Shown in pieces: positions 1 through 5,747 of a stretch of DNA of 7,177 nt. The stretch lies in the NCBI GenBank assembly GCA_036381125.1, contig DASVDK010000114.1, forward strand, positions 1-7,177, in the 5' to 3' direction. Position 1 is the stretch's first letter; every line of letters starts with the position of its first letter. The stretch is from DASVDK01 sp036381125 [NCBI: Thermodesulfobacteriota bacterium] (lineage in GTDB: Bacteria; DASVDK01). The notes under the pieces are model-generated. The model searched no databases, was not told the origin of the DNA, and saw only the letters and a program-made list of their open reading frames with translations. The position numbers and the translations under genes were made by a program.

Positions 1-1006
1 CCGGGCGGGCTGCCGGTGGGTGCTCGGGGCGAGGCGGCGGGGAGTCGGGGCGCGCGCCCGGCTCCCGGCGTACGGGGGGCGACCCGGGGGGCGCGCTCTG
101 CGCCGCCCGCGCCGGAGCGGGCGGCGTGGGGGCCGACTCCCGTGTCGCGCCGGGTGCAGGGTGTGCCGGCTCTCGTGCCGCTCCGCGCGCGGCGGCTGCC
201 GGCTCCCGTGTCGGCGACGGAGAGGGCGCGTCGGGCAGCGTGGACGCGTACTCCCCGGCCCCACGCTCCGGCCGTGCCGGTCTTGCCCGGTCTGCCGGCG
301 GCGCGTCGGGCGCGGGCGGCCGTGCGGCGTGAGCGGGCGGGGGCGGGACCGCGGGGCGCGCCGGGCGGTCGAGGTTGCCGGCCGCCGGGGTCGGCGCCGG
401 CCCCGCGGGTGCGTCGGGTTCCGGCGCGGCCGGCCGCGCGCCGGAGGCGGGCCGGGACGGCGCCGGGTCGACCCGTGCGCCCGGCCGTGCCGCGGTGTCC
501 GACTCCGCTGCCGTGCCGAGGCGTCTGCCGGGCGGAAGCGGAAGGTCCAGCGGTTCGTCCGTCTCGAGTATCCGGCGCGCGTCGAGGACGACGAGGAGGT
601 CCTCGCCGTCGCCGACGAGGCAGCCGCGGACGATCGGGCTCGTGACCGGCCGCGGCAGGGGCGCGAGCCCGCCCGCGCCCACCGGGCGGCTGCCGACCAC
701 CTCGTCCACCGTGAGGCCGGCCAGCCCCCCGCTGATGCGCACGACGAGCGTGCGGCGCGCCTCGGGACGCGGCGGAGGGGGCGGCTCGGCGCCGGCCGGC
801 AGCCGGAAGCGGCGCGAGAGGTCGACGACCGGCAGGATGCCGTCGCGATAGCGGACGATGCCCTCGACGAACGGGGCGCTGCCGGGCGCGCGAACGGCGG
901 TCCGGTGCGGGACGATCTCCTCGATGTCGTCGCCCGCGATGCCCCAGTCGAGCCCGAGCGTGCGGATGGCGAGGACGTCCCGGCTCGCCCCGGCAGGCCG
1001 CGTCAT
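1..1006 (-). CDS. CheW-like domain protein with long Pro/Ala-rich tail (3' end beyond the window)
   Basis: The frame reads open from an ATG at 1006 to the left edge (335 codons, no stop), so the C-terminus is missing. Residues about 10-150 look like one CheW domain, the SH3-like fold that links chemoreceptors to the CheA kinase. Visible hallmarks are FVEGIVRYRDGILPVVDL (residues 46-63), LVVRISGGLAGLTVDEVVG (87-105) and a final strand block around PIVRGCLVGDGEDLLVVLD (124-142). From about residue 150 the chain is low-complexity Pro/Ala/Arg/Gly, probably disordered, with an 11-residue repeat at 266-298. A plain CheW is about 150-170 residues, so this one is extended; another domain could lie off the edge. 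The start is uncertain: ATG 1006 lacks a clear ribosome site, and an in-frame GTG lies at 1036. It is divergent from nrdJ. The CheW call is from motif recognition; the partner and the behaviour controlled are unknown. Confidence 0.8.
   Translation of the reverse strand, partial: MTRPAGASRDVLAIRTLGLDWGIAGDDIEEIVPHRTAVRAPGSAPFVEGIVRYRDGILPVVDLSRRFRLPAGAEPPPPPRPEARRTLVVRISGGLAGLTVDEVVGSRPVGAGGLAPLPRPVTSPIVRGCLVGDGEDLLVVLDARRILETDEPLDLPLPPGRRLGTAAESDTAARPGARVDPAPSRPASGARPAAPEPDAPAGPAPTPAAGNLDRPARPAVPPPPAHAARPPAPDAPPADRARPARPERGAGEYASTLPDAPSPSPTREPAAAARGAAREPAHPAPGATRESAPTPPAPARAAQSAPPGSPPVRREPGARPDSPPPRPEHPPAARP
113..211 (-). repeat. 33-bp tandem repeat encoding 11-residue units in the CheW-like tail
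   Basis: Three adjacent in-frame units read TREPAAAARGA, AREPAHPAPGA and TRESAPTPPAP (residues 266-298 of the minus-strand protein). At DNA level a core resembling GGCTCCCGTGTCG recurs at 201, 168 and 135, exactly 33 bp apart. The units are degenerate, with the R-E-[PS]-A core best kept. This looks like a repeat that expanded by slippage or unequal crossing-over inside a disordered linker. Confidence 0.7.
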
Positions 1007-1192
1007 GCCGGCCGGCGCGTCCCGGGCAGGCCGCACCGCCGCCCGGCCCGGCGCAGGGGGTCGATACGGCGCGCCGACGCCAGGTCGCGCCGCGCGGCAG
1101 GGAGGCGTCCGGTCGGCATGCGATGGGTGTCCCCCTCGAGGCCGGCGGCATCGTAAGTGGGCGAGCCGCCGCCTGTCAATCGTGTTCGGCCC

Positions 1193-1208
1193 GCGGCCGG
1201 CCGGCCGC
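1193..1208. repeat. 16-bp perfect GC palindrome
   Basis: GCGGCCGGCCGGCCGC is its own reverse complement. It lies about 37 bp on the CheW side of the NrdR-like boxes, within a longer run of CG/GC alternation. It could be an operator or simply a by-product of extreme GC content; nothing else in the sequence assigns it a role. Confidence 0.5.
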
Positions 1209-1244
1209 GCGGCGCGGCCGGGCAGGCGCCCGCTCCTGTGAGAA

Positions 1245-1291
1245 CCACAATACATAGCGGTACCATTCGTGAAAAGAGCCACAGCTAGTGG
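1245..1291 (+). promoter_or_regulatory. Probable NrdR-box pair upstream of nrdJ
   Basis: Box 1 at 1245-1260, CCACAATACATAGCGG, matches the NrdR consensus ACACWATATATWGTGT at 12 of 16 positions. It sits in the only AT-richer part of the intergenic region. A weaker second box at 1276-1291, GAGCCACAGCTAGTGG, matches 8 of 16, mainly through its right half TAGTGG. The start-to-start distance is 31 bp, the about three helical turns known for NrdR-box pairs. NrdR is a zinc-finger/ATP-cone repressor that senses (d)ATP and controls ribonucleotide reductase genes in most bacteria, so the position upstream of nrdJ supports the call. The nrdR gene itself is not in the window. The weak second box is the main doubt. 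Confidence 0.6.
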
Positions 1292-1298
1292 GATGGGC

Positions 1299-1328
1299 TT
1301 GACAGCAACCGGGCCCTTGACGCAGACT
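1299..1328 (+). promoter_or_regulatory. Candidate sigma70-type promoter for nrdJ
   Basis: A perfect -35 hexamer TTGACA at 1299-1304 is followed after 18 bp by CAGACT at 1323-1328, which keeps only the A2, A4 and T6 positions of a -10 box. It lies just downstream of the NrdR-like boxes. A second TTGACG at 1317-1322 and a TACCAT at 1261-1266 are alternative elements. The weak -10 makes the exact promoter uncertain. Initiation near 1335 would give a leader of about 155 nt. Confidence 0.3.
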
Positions 1329-1336
1329 CGTCGGCA

Positions 1337-1425
1337 CCCCCTGGGCCCGGGGGCTTCACCCCTCGCGACCACTCGACAGGTCGACCCGGTCACGCACGTG
1401 GCGCAGGCGCCGTGCCGCCGCCTGC
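1337..1425 (+). other. Hairpin-rich nrdJ 5' leader
   Basis: Three inverted repeats lie between the candidate promoter and the ribosome site: CCCCC/GGGGG (1337-1341 with 1349-1353), TCGAC/GTCGA (1373-1377 with 1380-1384, only two bases between) and GCAGGCG/CGCCTGC (1403-1409 with 1419-1425, 9-base loop). I do not recognise a cobalamin riboswitch or another named riboswitch, and no B12-box arrangement is present in the leader. At this GC content short inverted repeats arise easily, so a structured regulatory RNA is only a possibility. Confidence 0.3.
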
Positions 1426-1477
1426 TGCCGTGGTGGACGCGTGGCGTGGCGGCGAGGGCGACGCGAACCCTCTCAGT

Positions 1478-1482
1478 GGAGG
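1478..1482 (+). promoter_or_regulatory. Ribosome binding site that sets the nrdJ start
   Basis: GGAGG ends 9 bases before a GTG at 1492. This favours GTG 1492 over the longer in-frame opening at GTG 1441, which has no such motif. The protein then starts MPKAPVSEEKKG. Confidence 0.8.
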
Positions 1483-1491
1483 TATCCGACA

Positions 1492-4400
1492 GTGCCGAAA
1501 GCGCCCGTGAGCGAGGAGAAGAAGGGGACCCAGACGGCCAGGACGAGCCAGGAGGTCCCGGCTCCCGATGGTGCCGCGCCTCGCCGAGGGATCAGCGTCG
1601 CGCGCCGATTCACGGTGAAGGGCCGGCACCCGTTCGACACTGTCGAGTGGGAACTCCGGACGGCCGTGATCACCAACGAGAAGGGCGAGGTCGTCTTCGA
1701 GCAGAAGGGGATCGAGTTCCCGAAGTTCTGGAGCCAGATGGCGACGAACGTCGTCGCCTCCAAGTACTTCCGCGGGCCGCTCGGCTCGCCCGAGCGCGAG
1801 CGCAGCGTCCGCCAGCTCATCGGGCGGGTCGTCCGGCGCATCCGCGAGTGGGGCGAGGCGGGGGGCTACTTCGCCACGCCGGACGACGCCGAGGCGTTCG
1901 CCGACGAGCTGACCCACATCCTCCTCCACCAGCAGATGGCCTTCAACAGCCCCGTCTGGTTCAACCTCGGCGTGCCCGACACCCGGCAGCAGGTCTCGGC
2001 CTGCTTCATCAACTCCGTCGAGGACACGATGGAGTCGATCCTCGAGCTGGCCAAGACCGAGGGGATGCTCTTCAAGGGCGGCTCGGGCACCGGCACGAAC
2101 TTCTCCACGATCCGCTCCTCCAGGGAGCCGCTGGCCGGCGGCGGCACCGCCTCCGGGCCGGTCTCCTTCATGCGCGGCTACGACAGCTTCGCCGGCGTCA
2201 TCAAGAGCGGCGGCAAGACGCGGCGCGCGGCCAAGATGGTCATCCTCAACGCCGACCACCCGGACATCGTCGAGTTCATCCGCTGCAAGATGGACGAGGA
2301 GAAGAAGGCCTGGGCCCTCATCGACGCCGGCTACGAGGGCGGCTTCAACGTGATGGGCGGCGCCTACGACTCCATCCAGTTCCAGAACGCCAACCACTCG
2401 GTCCGGGCCACCGACGAGTTCATGCGGGCGGCCGTCGAGGACCGCGAGTGGGTGACGAAGGCCGTGACGACCGGCGAGCCGATGGAGCGGCACCGGGCAA
2501 GGGAGCTGCTGCGCCTCATCGCCGAGAGCACCTGGGTCTGCGGCGACCCGGGGATGCAGTTCGACACGACGATCAACGACTGGCACACCTGCATCAACAC
2601 CGACCGGATCCACGCGAGCAATCCGTGCGTCACGGGTGACACGCTCGTGGGGACCGCCGACGGGTGGCAGCGGATCGACGCCCTCGTCGGCCGGTCGGCT
2701 CGGGTCATCGGCGCCGACGGCCAGCCGCACTTCGTGACGCGCATCTTCCCGACGGGCCGCAAGCCGGTCTTCCGGCTTCGCACCCGGGCCGGCTACGAGG
2801 TTCGCATCACGGGCAACCACAAGGTGCTCACGGTGGAGCGCGGGGACGTCCCGGTCGAGGATCTCGCCATCGGCGAGCGCATCCACCTCGCCGGCGCGGG
2901 CTTCGGCCGGCGGACGCTCCCCTCCGCGACCGCGCTCGCCGTCGGCGTGGCGGTGGGCGACGGCTGCCTTTCGCGCACGACCCACGCGAGCAGCGTCCAG
3001 GAGATCGTCACGCTCACCATGGCGGCCGCCGAGGCAGGGGTCCTGCGGACCATCGCCGAGGCGCTCAACGAGGAGACCGCCTCTCTGGCCGCGGTCGGAG
3101 CCGACGGTCGAAGCGGCCGCCCGGTTCACGTGCGGGTGAACGGGAACGGCGCGAGGCTCGCGTTCTCCTCCCGGCGAGCCGTCGAGACGTTCAAGAGCCT
3201 CGCCGTGCTCGACGAGGGATCGGATCGCAAGCGGTTCCTCCCGGCGGTGTTCGATCTCGATCGGGCCTCCCTCGCCGCGATGCTGCGAGGCCTCTTCACG
3301 GCCGACGGGACGGTTGCCAACTACGGCGAGAAGAGCCAGTACGTCTCGCTCGACTCGACGTCGCTCGAGCTGCTCAAGCAGGTCCAGGTGCTCCTGCTCG
3401 GATTCGGCATCAAGTCCAGGCTCTACACCGAGCGCCGGGCCGGCGTCACGGCCGCCATCCTGCCGGACGGGCAGGGCGGGGCCCGGCGCTACCCGGTCGT
3501 CGAGATGCACTCGCTCCGGATCAGCCGCGCCTCGCGGTTCGTCTTCGAGCGCGAGATCGGCTTCGATCCCGCGAGCCCGAAGGCCGCGGCTCTGGCCCGG
3601 CTCAACGCCGAGGTCGGCGCGTACCGGGACGAGATGACGGACGCCGTCGCCTCGATCGAGCCGCTCGGCGAGGAGGACGTCTTCGACCTCACCGAGCCGG
3701 TGACGTCGCACTTCGTGGCGAACGGGCTCGTCGTGCACAACTGCTCCGAGTACATGCACCTCAACGACTCGGCCTGCAACCTCGCGTCGCTGAACCTCAT
3801 GCGGTTCGTCGACGAGCAGGGCGAGTTCGACGTCGAGGCGTTCAAGCACGCCTCGGCCATCACGATCACGGCCATGGAGATCCTGGTCGGCTTCGCGGAC
3901 TACCCGACGCCGAAGATCGCGAAGAACGCCCACGCGTTCCGCCAGCTCGGCATCGGCTTCGCGAACCTCGGCGCCCTGCTGATGGCGCGCGGCCTGCCGT
4001 ACGACAGCGACGCCGGCCGACACTACGCGGGGGCGATCGCGGCCCTCATGAGCGGCAACTGCTACGCCCAGTCGGCGAGGATCGCCTCGGTCCTGGGGCC
4101 GTTCGACGGCTACGCCGTCAACCGCGAGCCGATGCTGCGGGTCATGGAGAAGCACCGCGCGGCCGTCGGCAAGATCAGCCCGATGCACGTACCGCTCGAC
4201 CTCCTCGGGGCCGCGCGTCAGGCGTGGGACGAGGCGCTCGAGCTGGGCCGGCAGCACGGCTACCGGAACTCGCAGATCTCGGTCATCGCGCCGACCGGGA
4301 CCATCGCGTTCATGATGGACTGCGACACGACCGGCATCGAGCCCGACATCGCCCTGGTGAAGTACAAGAAGCTCGTGGGGGGCGGCGTCCTCAAGATCGT

Positions 4401-5445
4401 CAACAACACGGTGCCGGTGGCGCTCAGGCGGCTCGGGTACGACGACCCGCAGATCAAGGCGATCGTCGAGTACATCGACGAGAACGGCACCATCGAGGGG
4501 GCGCCGGAACTCGACCCGGCCGACCTGCCGGTCTTCGACTGCGCCTTCCGCCCGACCAACGGCACGCGGTCGATCCACTACATGGGGCACCTCAAGATGA
4601 TGGCGGCGGTCCAGCCCTTCATCTCGGGCGCCATCAGCAAGACGATCAACGTGCCGAACGAGGCGTCGGTCGACGAGATCATGCAGGCTTACATCGAGGC
4701 CTGGCGGCTCGGCCTCAAGGCGGTGGCCATCTACCGCGACGGCAGCAAGCGGAGCCAGCCGCTCTCGACCTCGAAGGACAAGGAGAAGAGCGAGGAGGCG
4801 CCCGTCGCGCGCCCGGTGCGCCGCAAGCTGCCGGACGAGCGGGCCTCGATCACCCACAAGTTCTCCATCGCCGGCCACGAGGGCTACATCACGGTCGGCA
4901 TGTACGAGGACGGGCAGCCGGGCGAGATCTTCGTGGTGATGGCCAAGGAGGGCTCGGTCGTCTCGGGCCTCATGGACTCCTTCGCGACCGCCATCTCGCT
5001 CGCCCTGCAGTACGGGGTCCCGCTCAAGGTGCTCGTGGACAAGTTCAGCCACACGCGCTTCGAGCCGGCCGGGTTCACGACCAACCCGCAGATCCCGATG
5101 GCCAAGTCGATCATGGACTACATCTTCCGCTGGCTCGCCTCGAAGTTCCTCGCGAAGAGCGACCAGCAGGCGGTGGGCCTGATCGAGCGGGAGACGGCGG
5201 AGACGCCGGCCCCTCCCGCCCTGCCGGCCGGGCCATCGGCTTCGCCGGCGCGGGAGCAGGCGGGCGGCCAGCCCGGCGCCCGGGCGAAGGTGTTCGAGCT
5301 CCGGGTCAAGGACACGTCGGAGCGGACGATCACCTTCCAGAACCAGGACGACGCCCCCTCCTGCCCGGACTGCGGCGGCCTCATGGTGAGGAACGGCGCC
5401 TGCTACAAGTGCCTGAACTGCGGCTCGACCTCGGGGTGCAGCTAG
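1492..5445 (+). CDS. nrdJ: Adenosylcobalamin-dependent (class II) ribonucleotide reductase precursor with intein
   Basis: This cytosolic enzyme reduces ribonucleotides to deoxyribonucleotides for DNA synthesis, generating a thiyl radical from coenzyme B12 without oxygen or a small subunit. The precursor is 1317 residues; removing the 372-residue intein (379-750) leaves 945. No N-terminal ATP-cone is visible; the conserved reductase starts near residue 38. Key residues are redox Cys171 (in SACFINS), the split N-x-C-x-E motif (N377, P378, then C751, S752, E753) with C751 the expected radical cysteine, and the second redox Cys762 (in SACNLASLNL). C751 and C762 are 11 apart, as in Thermotoga NrdJ (322/333). 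The phosphate-binding PTGTI is at 934-938, followed by FMMDCDTTGIEPD. A TSCPD-type domain spans about 1110-1222. After a Pro/Ala linker comes a Cys-rich tail (C1291, C1294, C1304, C1307, C1310, C1316), probably a zinc ribbon plus redox shuttle. The gene stands alone behind NrdR-like boxes. The first 43 codons are variable and richer in A/T-ending codons. Confidence 0.96.
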   Translation: MPKAPVSEEKKGTQTARTSQEVPAPDGAAPRRGISVARRFTVKGRHPFDTVEWELRTAVITNEKGEVVFEQKGIEFPKFWSQMATNVVASKYFRGPLGSPERERSVRQLIGRVVRRIREWGEAGGYFATPDDAEAFADELTHILLHQQMAFNSPVWFNLGVPDTRQQVSACFINSVEDTMESILELAKTEGMLFKGGSGTGTNFSTIRSSREPLAGGGTASGPVSFMRGYDSFAGVIKSGGKTRRAAKMVILNADHPDIVEFIRCKMDEEKKAWALIDAGYEGGFNVMGGAYDSIQFQNANHSVRATDEFMRAAVEDREWVTKAVTTGEPMERHRARELLRLIAESTWVCGDPGMQFDTTINDWHTCINTDRIHASNPCVTGDTLVGTADGWQRIDALVGRSARVIGADGQPHFVTRIFPTGRKPVFRLRTRAGYEVRITGNHKVLTVERGDVPVEDLAIGERIHLAGAGFGRRTLPSATALAVGVAVGDGCLSRTTHASSVQEIVTLTMAAAEAGVLRTIAEALNEETASLAAVGADGRSGRPVHVRVNGNGARLAFSSRRAVETFKSLAVLDEGSDRKRFLPAVFDLDRASLAAMLRGLFTADGTVANYGEKSQYVSLDSTSLELLKQVQVLLLGFGIKSRLYTERRAGVTAAILPDGQGGARRYPVVEMHSLRISRASRFVFEREIGFDPASPKAAALARLNAEVGAYRDEMTDAVASIEPLGEEDVFDLTEPVTSHFVANGLVVHNCSEYMHLNDSACNLASLNLMRFVDEQGEFDVEAFKHASAITITAMEILVGFADYPTPKIAKNAHAFRQLGIGFANLGALLMARGLPYDSDAGRHYAGAIAALMSGNCYAQSARIASVLGPFDGYAVNREPMLRVMEKHRAAVGKISPMHVPLDLLGAARQAWDEALELGRQHGYRNSQISVIAPTGTIAFMMDCDTTGIEPDIALVKYKKLVGGGVLKIVNNTVPVALRRLGYDDPQIKAIVEYIDENGTIEGAPELDPADLPVFDCAFRPTNGTRSIHYMGHLKMMAAVQPFISGAISKTINVPNEASVDEIMQAYIEAWRLGLKAVAIYRDGSKRSQPLSTSKDKEKSEEAPVARPVRRKLPDERASITHKFSIAGHEGYITVGMYEDGQPGEIFVVMAKEGSVVSGLMDSFATAISLALQYGVPLKVLVDKFSHTRFEPAGFTTNPQIPMAKSIMDYIFRWLASKFLAKSDQQAVGLIERETAETPAPPALPAGPSASPAREQAGGQPGARAKVFELRVKDTSERTITFQNQDDAPSCPDCGGLMVRNGACYKCLNCGSTSGCS
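2626..3741 (+). other. Intein with LAGLIDADG endonuclease inside nrdJ
   Basis: This 372-residue in-frame insertion (precursor residues 379-750) is bounded by ASNP|CVTGDT and VVHN|CSEY. Splicing motifs are complete: block A Cys379, block B TGNH (T440, H443), block F around DVFDLTEPVTSHFVANG, and block G His749-Asn750 followed by Cys+1 (751). It is therefore a class 1 intein, expected to excise itself and ligate N-P to C-S-E. The middle holds a two-motif LAGLIDADG homing endonuclease: LAVGVAVGDG with Asp490 and LRGLFTADG with Asp605, 115 residues apart. The second follows the typical RKRFLPAVF lead-in, and SLELLKQVQVLLLGFGIKSR lies after it. Both acidic residues are present and no frameshift is seen, so the endonuclease may be active. 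A/T-ending codons make up 22 of 372 here, against about 1% in the flanking reductase core. Confidence 0.95.
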
Positions 5446-5508
5446 GGGGCCAGCCCGCCCGGAGGGAGGCCACGCTCTGCCGGGCCTCCCGATGACCCGG
5501 GGAGGTTG
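5431..5508 (+). repeat. Imperfect direct repeat, copy 1 (end of nrdJ and its 3' flank)
   Basis: This copy covers the last four codons and stop of nrdJ and the 63 bases beyond. Positions 5459-5508 align without gaps to 5668-5717 with 43 of 50 identical. The preceding TCGGGGTGCAGC aligns to TCGGGGTAGAGC at 5649 after a 9-base gap (TAGGGGGCC, which includes the stop codon, is absent from copy 2). Confidence 0.8.
5464..5490 (+). terminator. Hairpin just after the nrdJ stop
   Basis: GGGAGGCC at 5464-5471 pairs with GGCCTCCC at 5483-5490 around an 11-base loop, 18 bases past the stop codon. No T-run follows, so it may protect the 3' end of the message rather than terminate. In the second copy of the direct repeat the right arm is changed (GGCCGACC), so this stem is not conserved there. 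Confidence 0.4.
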
Positions 5509-5544
5509 AAACTCAACCTGATCACGGCCGACTGTGGTTCGGCC
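5503..5544 (+). other. Two adjacent small hairpins in the convergent gap
   Basis: AGGTTGA (5503-5509) pairs with TCAACCT (5513-5519) around a 3-base loop, and GGCCGA (5526-5531) pairs with TCGGCC (5539-5544) around CTGTGGT. They lie between the post-nrdJ hairpin and the strong terminator-like stem, so the nrdJ 3' region would fold into a row of four stem-loops. No known RNA family was recognised. Confidence 0.35.
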
Positions 5545-5558
5545 GGCATGTGGCACGG

Positions 5559-5600
5559 CGCCCCGCCGGGAGGAGCGACCCGGCGGGGCGTTCTCGTTCC
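5559..5600 (+). terminator. Strong terminator-like stem for nrdJ
   Basis: CGCCCCGCCGGG (5559-5570) pairs perfectly over 12 bp with CCCGGCGGGGCG (5579-5590) around the loop AGGAGCGA. It is followed on the plus strand by TTCTCGTTCC, a poor but T-enriched tail. The reverse direction has no T-tract, so it fits termination of rightward nrdJ transcription better. It lies 113 bases after the nrdJ stop and could also block read-through between the two convergent genes. Confidence 0.6.
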
Positions 5601-5648
5601 ACGGGTCCATCCCTCGGGCTCTCCCCAGCCGGCCGAGGCGCAATCGGT

Positions 5649-5717
5649 TCGGGGTAGAGCAGCCGGTCCGGAGGGAGGCCAGGCGCTGCCGGGCCGACCG
5701 ACGAGCCGGGGAGGGTG
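5649..5717 (+). repeat. Imperfect direct repeat, copy 2 (degenerate nrdJ tail duplicate)
   Basis: This is the second copy of the element at 5431-5508, offset by 209 bp over its ungapped part (43 of 50 identical). It ends directly at the stop codon of the minus-strand transporter gene (5718-5720). It has lost the nrdJ stop codon and the hairpin of copy 1. No transposase or target-site features accompany it, so tandem duplication with intervening sequence, or a repeat family of this genome, are the plausible origins. Confidence 0.7.
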
Positions 5718-5747
5718 TCAGGAGGGGGGCGGAGCCTCTCTCCTGAC
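5717..5747 (-). terminator. Hairpin overlapping the 3' end of the transporter gene
   Basis: GTCAGGAG (5717-5724) pairs with CTCCTGAC (5740-5747), a perfect 8-bp stem with a 15-base GC-rich loop. In the minus-strand message the stop codon TGA lies in the stem. No T-tract follows, so it may stabilise the 3' end or aid termination; this is inferred from structure only. Confidence 0.35.

Larger units (their letters stand above)
1007..1491. other. Divergent intergenic region between the CheW-like gene and nrdJ
   Basis: I find no convincing gene here on either strand: open frames exist but carry no recognisable domain and lack good start context. Positions 1007-1230 are extremely GC-rich. Base composition drops at about 1236-1305, where the NrdR-like boxes and a TTGACA hexamer lie, which is the expected site of the nrdJ promoter. 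From about 1330 to 1491 the sequence is GC-rich again and full of short inverted repeats, making a probable structured 5' leader for nrdJ. The promoter for the minus-strand CheW-like gene presumably also lies in this region but cannot be pinpointed. Confidence 0.7.

Noticed and set aside
20-1156. Plus-strand open frames over the left end
   Set aside because: They are antisense shadows of the CheW-like gene. Their products are Arg/Gly/Ala-rich with no motif, whereas the minus frame gives clear CheW motifs.
1003-1266. Small minus-strand open frame in the divergent region
   Set aside because: It is in a different frame from the CheW-like gene, overlaps the regulatory sites, has no recognisable domain and lacks a ribosome site.
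1441-1491. Upstream GTG at 1441 as the nrdJ start
   Set aside because: There is no ribosome site before it, whereas GTG 1492 has GGAGG at 9 bases spacing. The extra 17 residues are unlike any reductase N-terminus I know.
1545-1562. B12-box-like sequence GAGCCAGGAGGTCCCGGC, suggesting a cobalamin riboswitch
   Set aside because: It lies inside the nrdJ coding region after the ribosome site, and the other conserved riboswitch core elements are not seen upstream. Coincidence in GC-rich DNA is more likely.
5551-5566. TGGCACG resembling the -24 element of a sigma54 promoter
   Set aside because: The -12 part (TTGCA-like) is absent at the required spacing, and no gene begins downstream on that strand.
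5640-5668. tRNA D-arm-like string (CAATCGGTTCGGGGTAGAGCAG)
   Set aside because: There is no matching acceptor stem, anticodon arm or T-arm around it. The GGGGTAGAGC part is explained by the direct repeat of the nrdJ tail.
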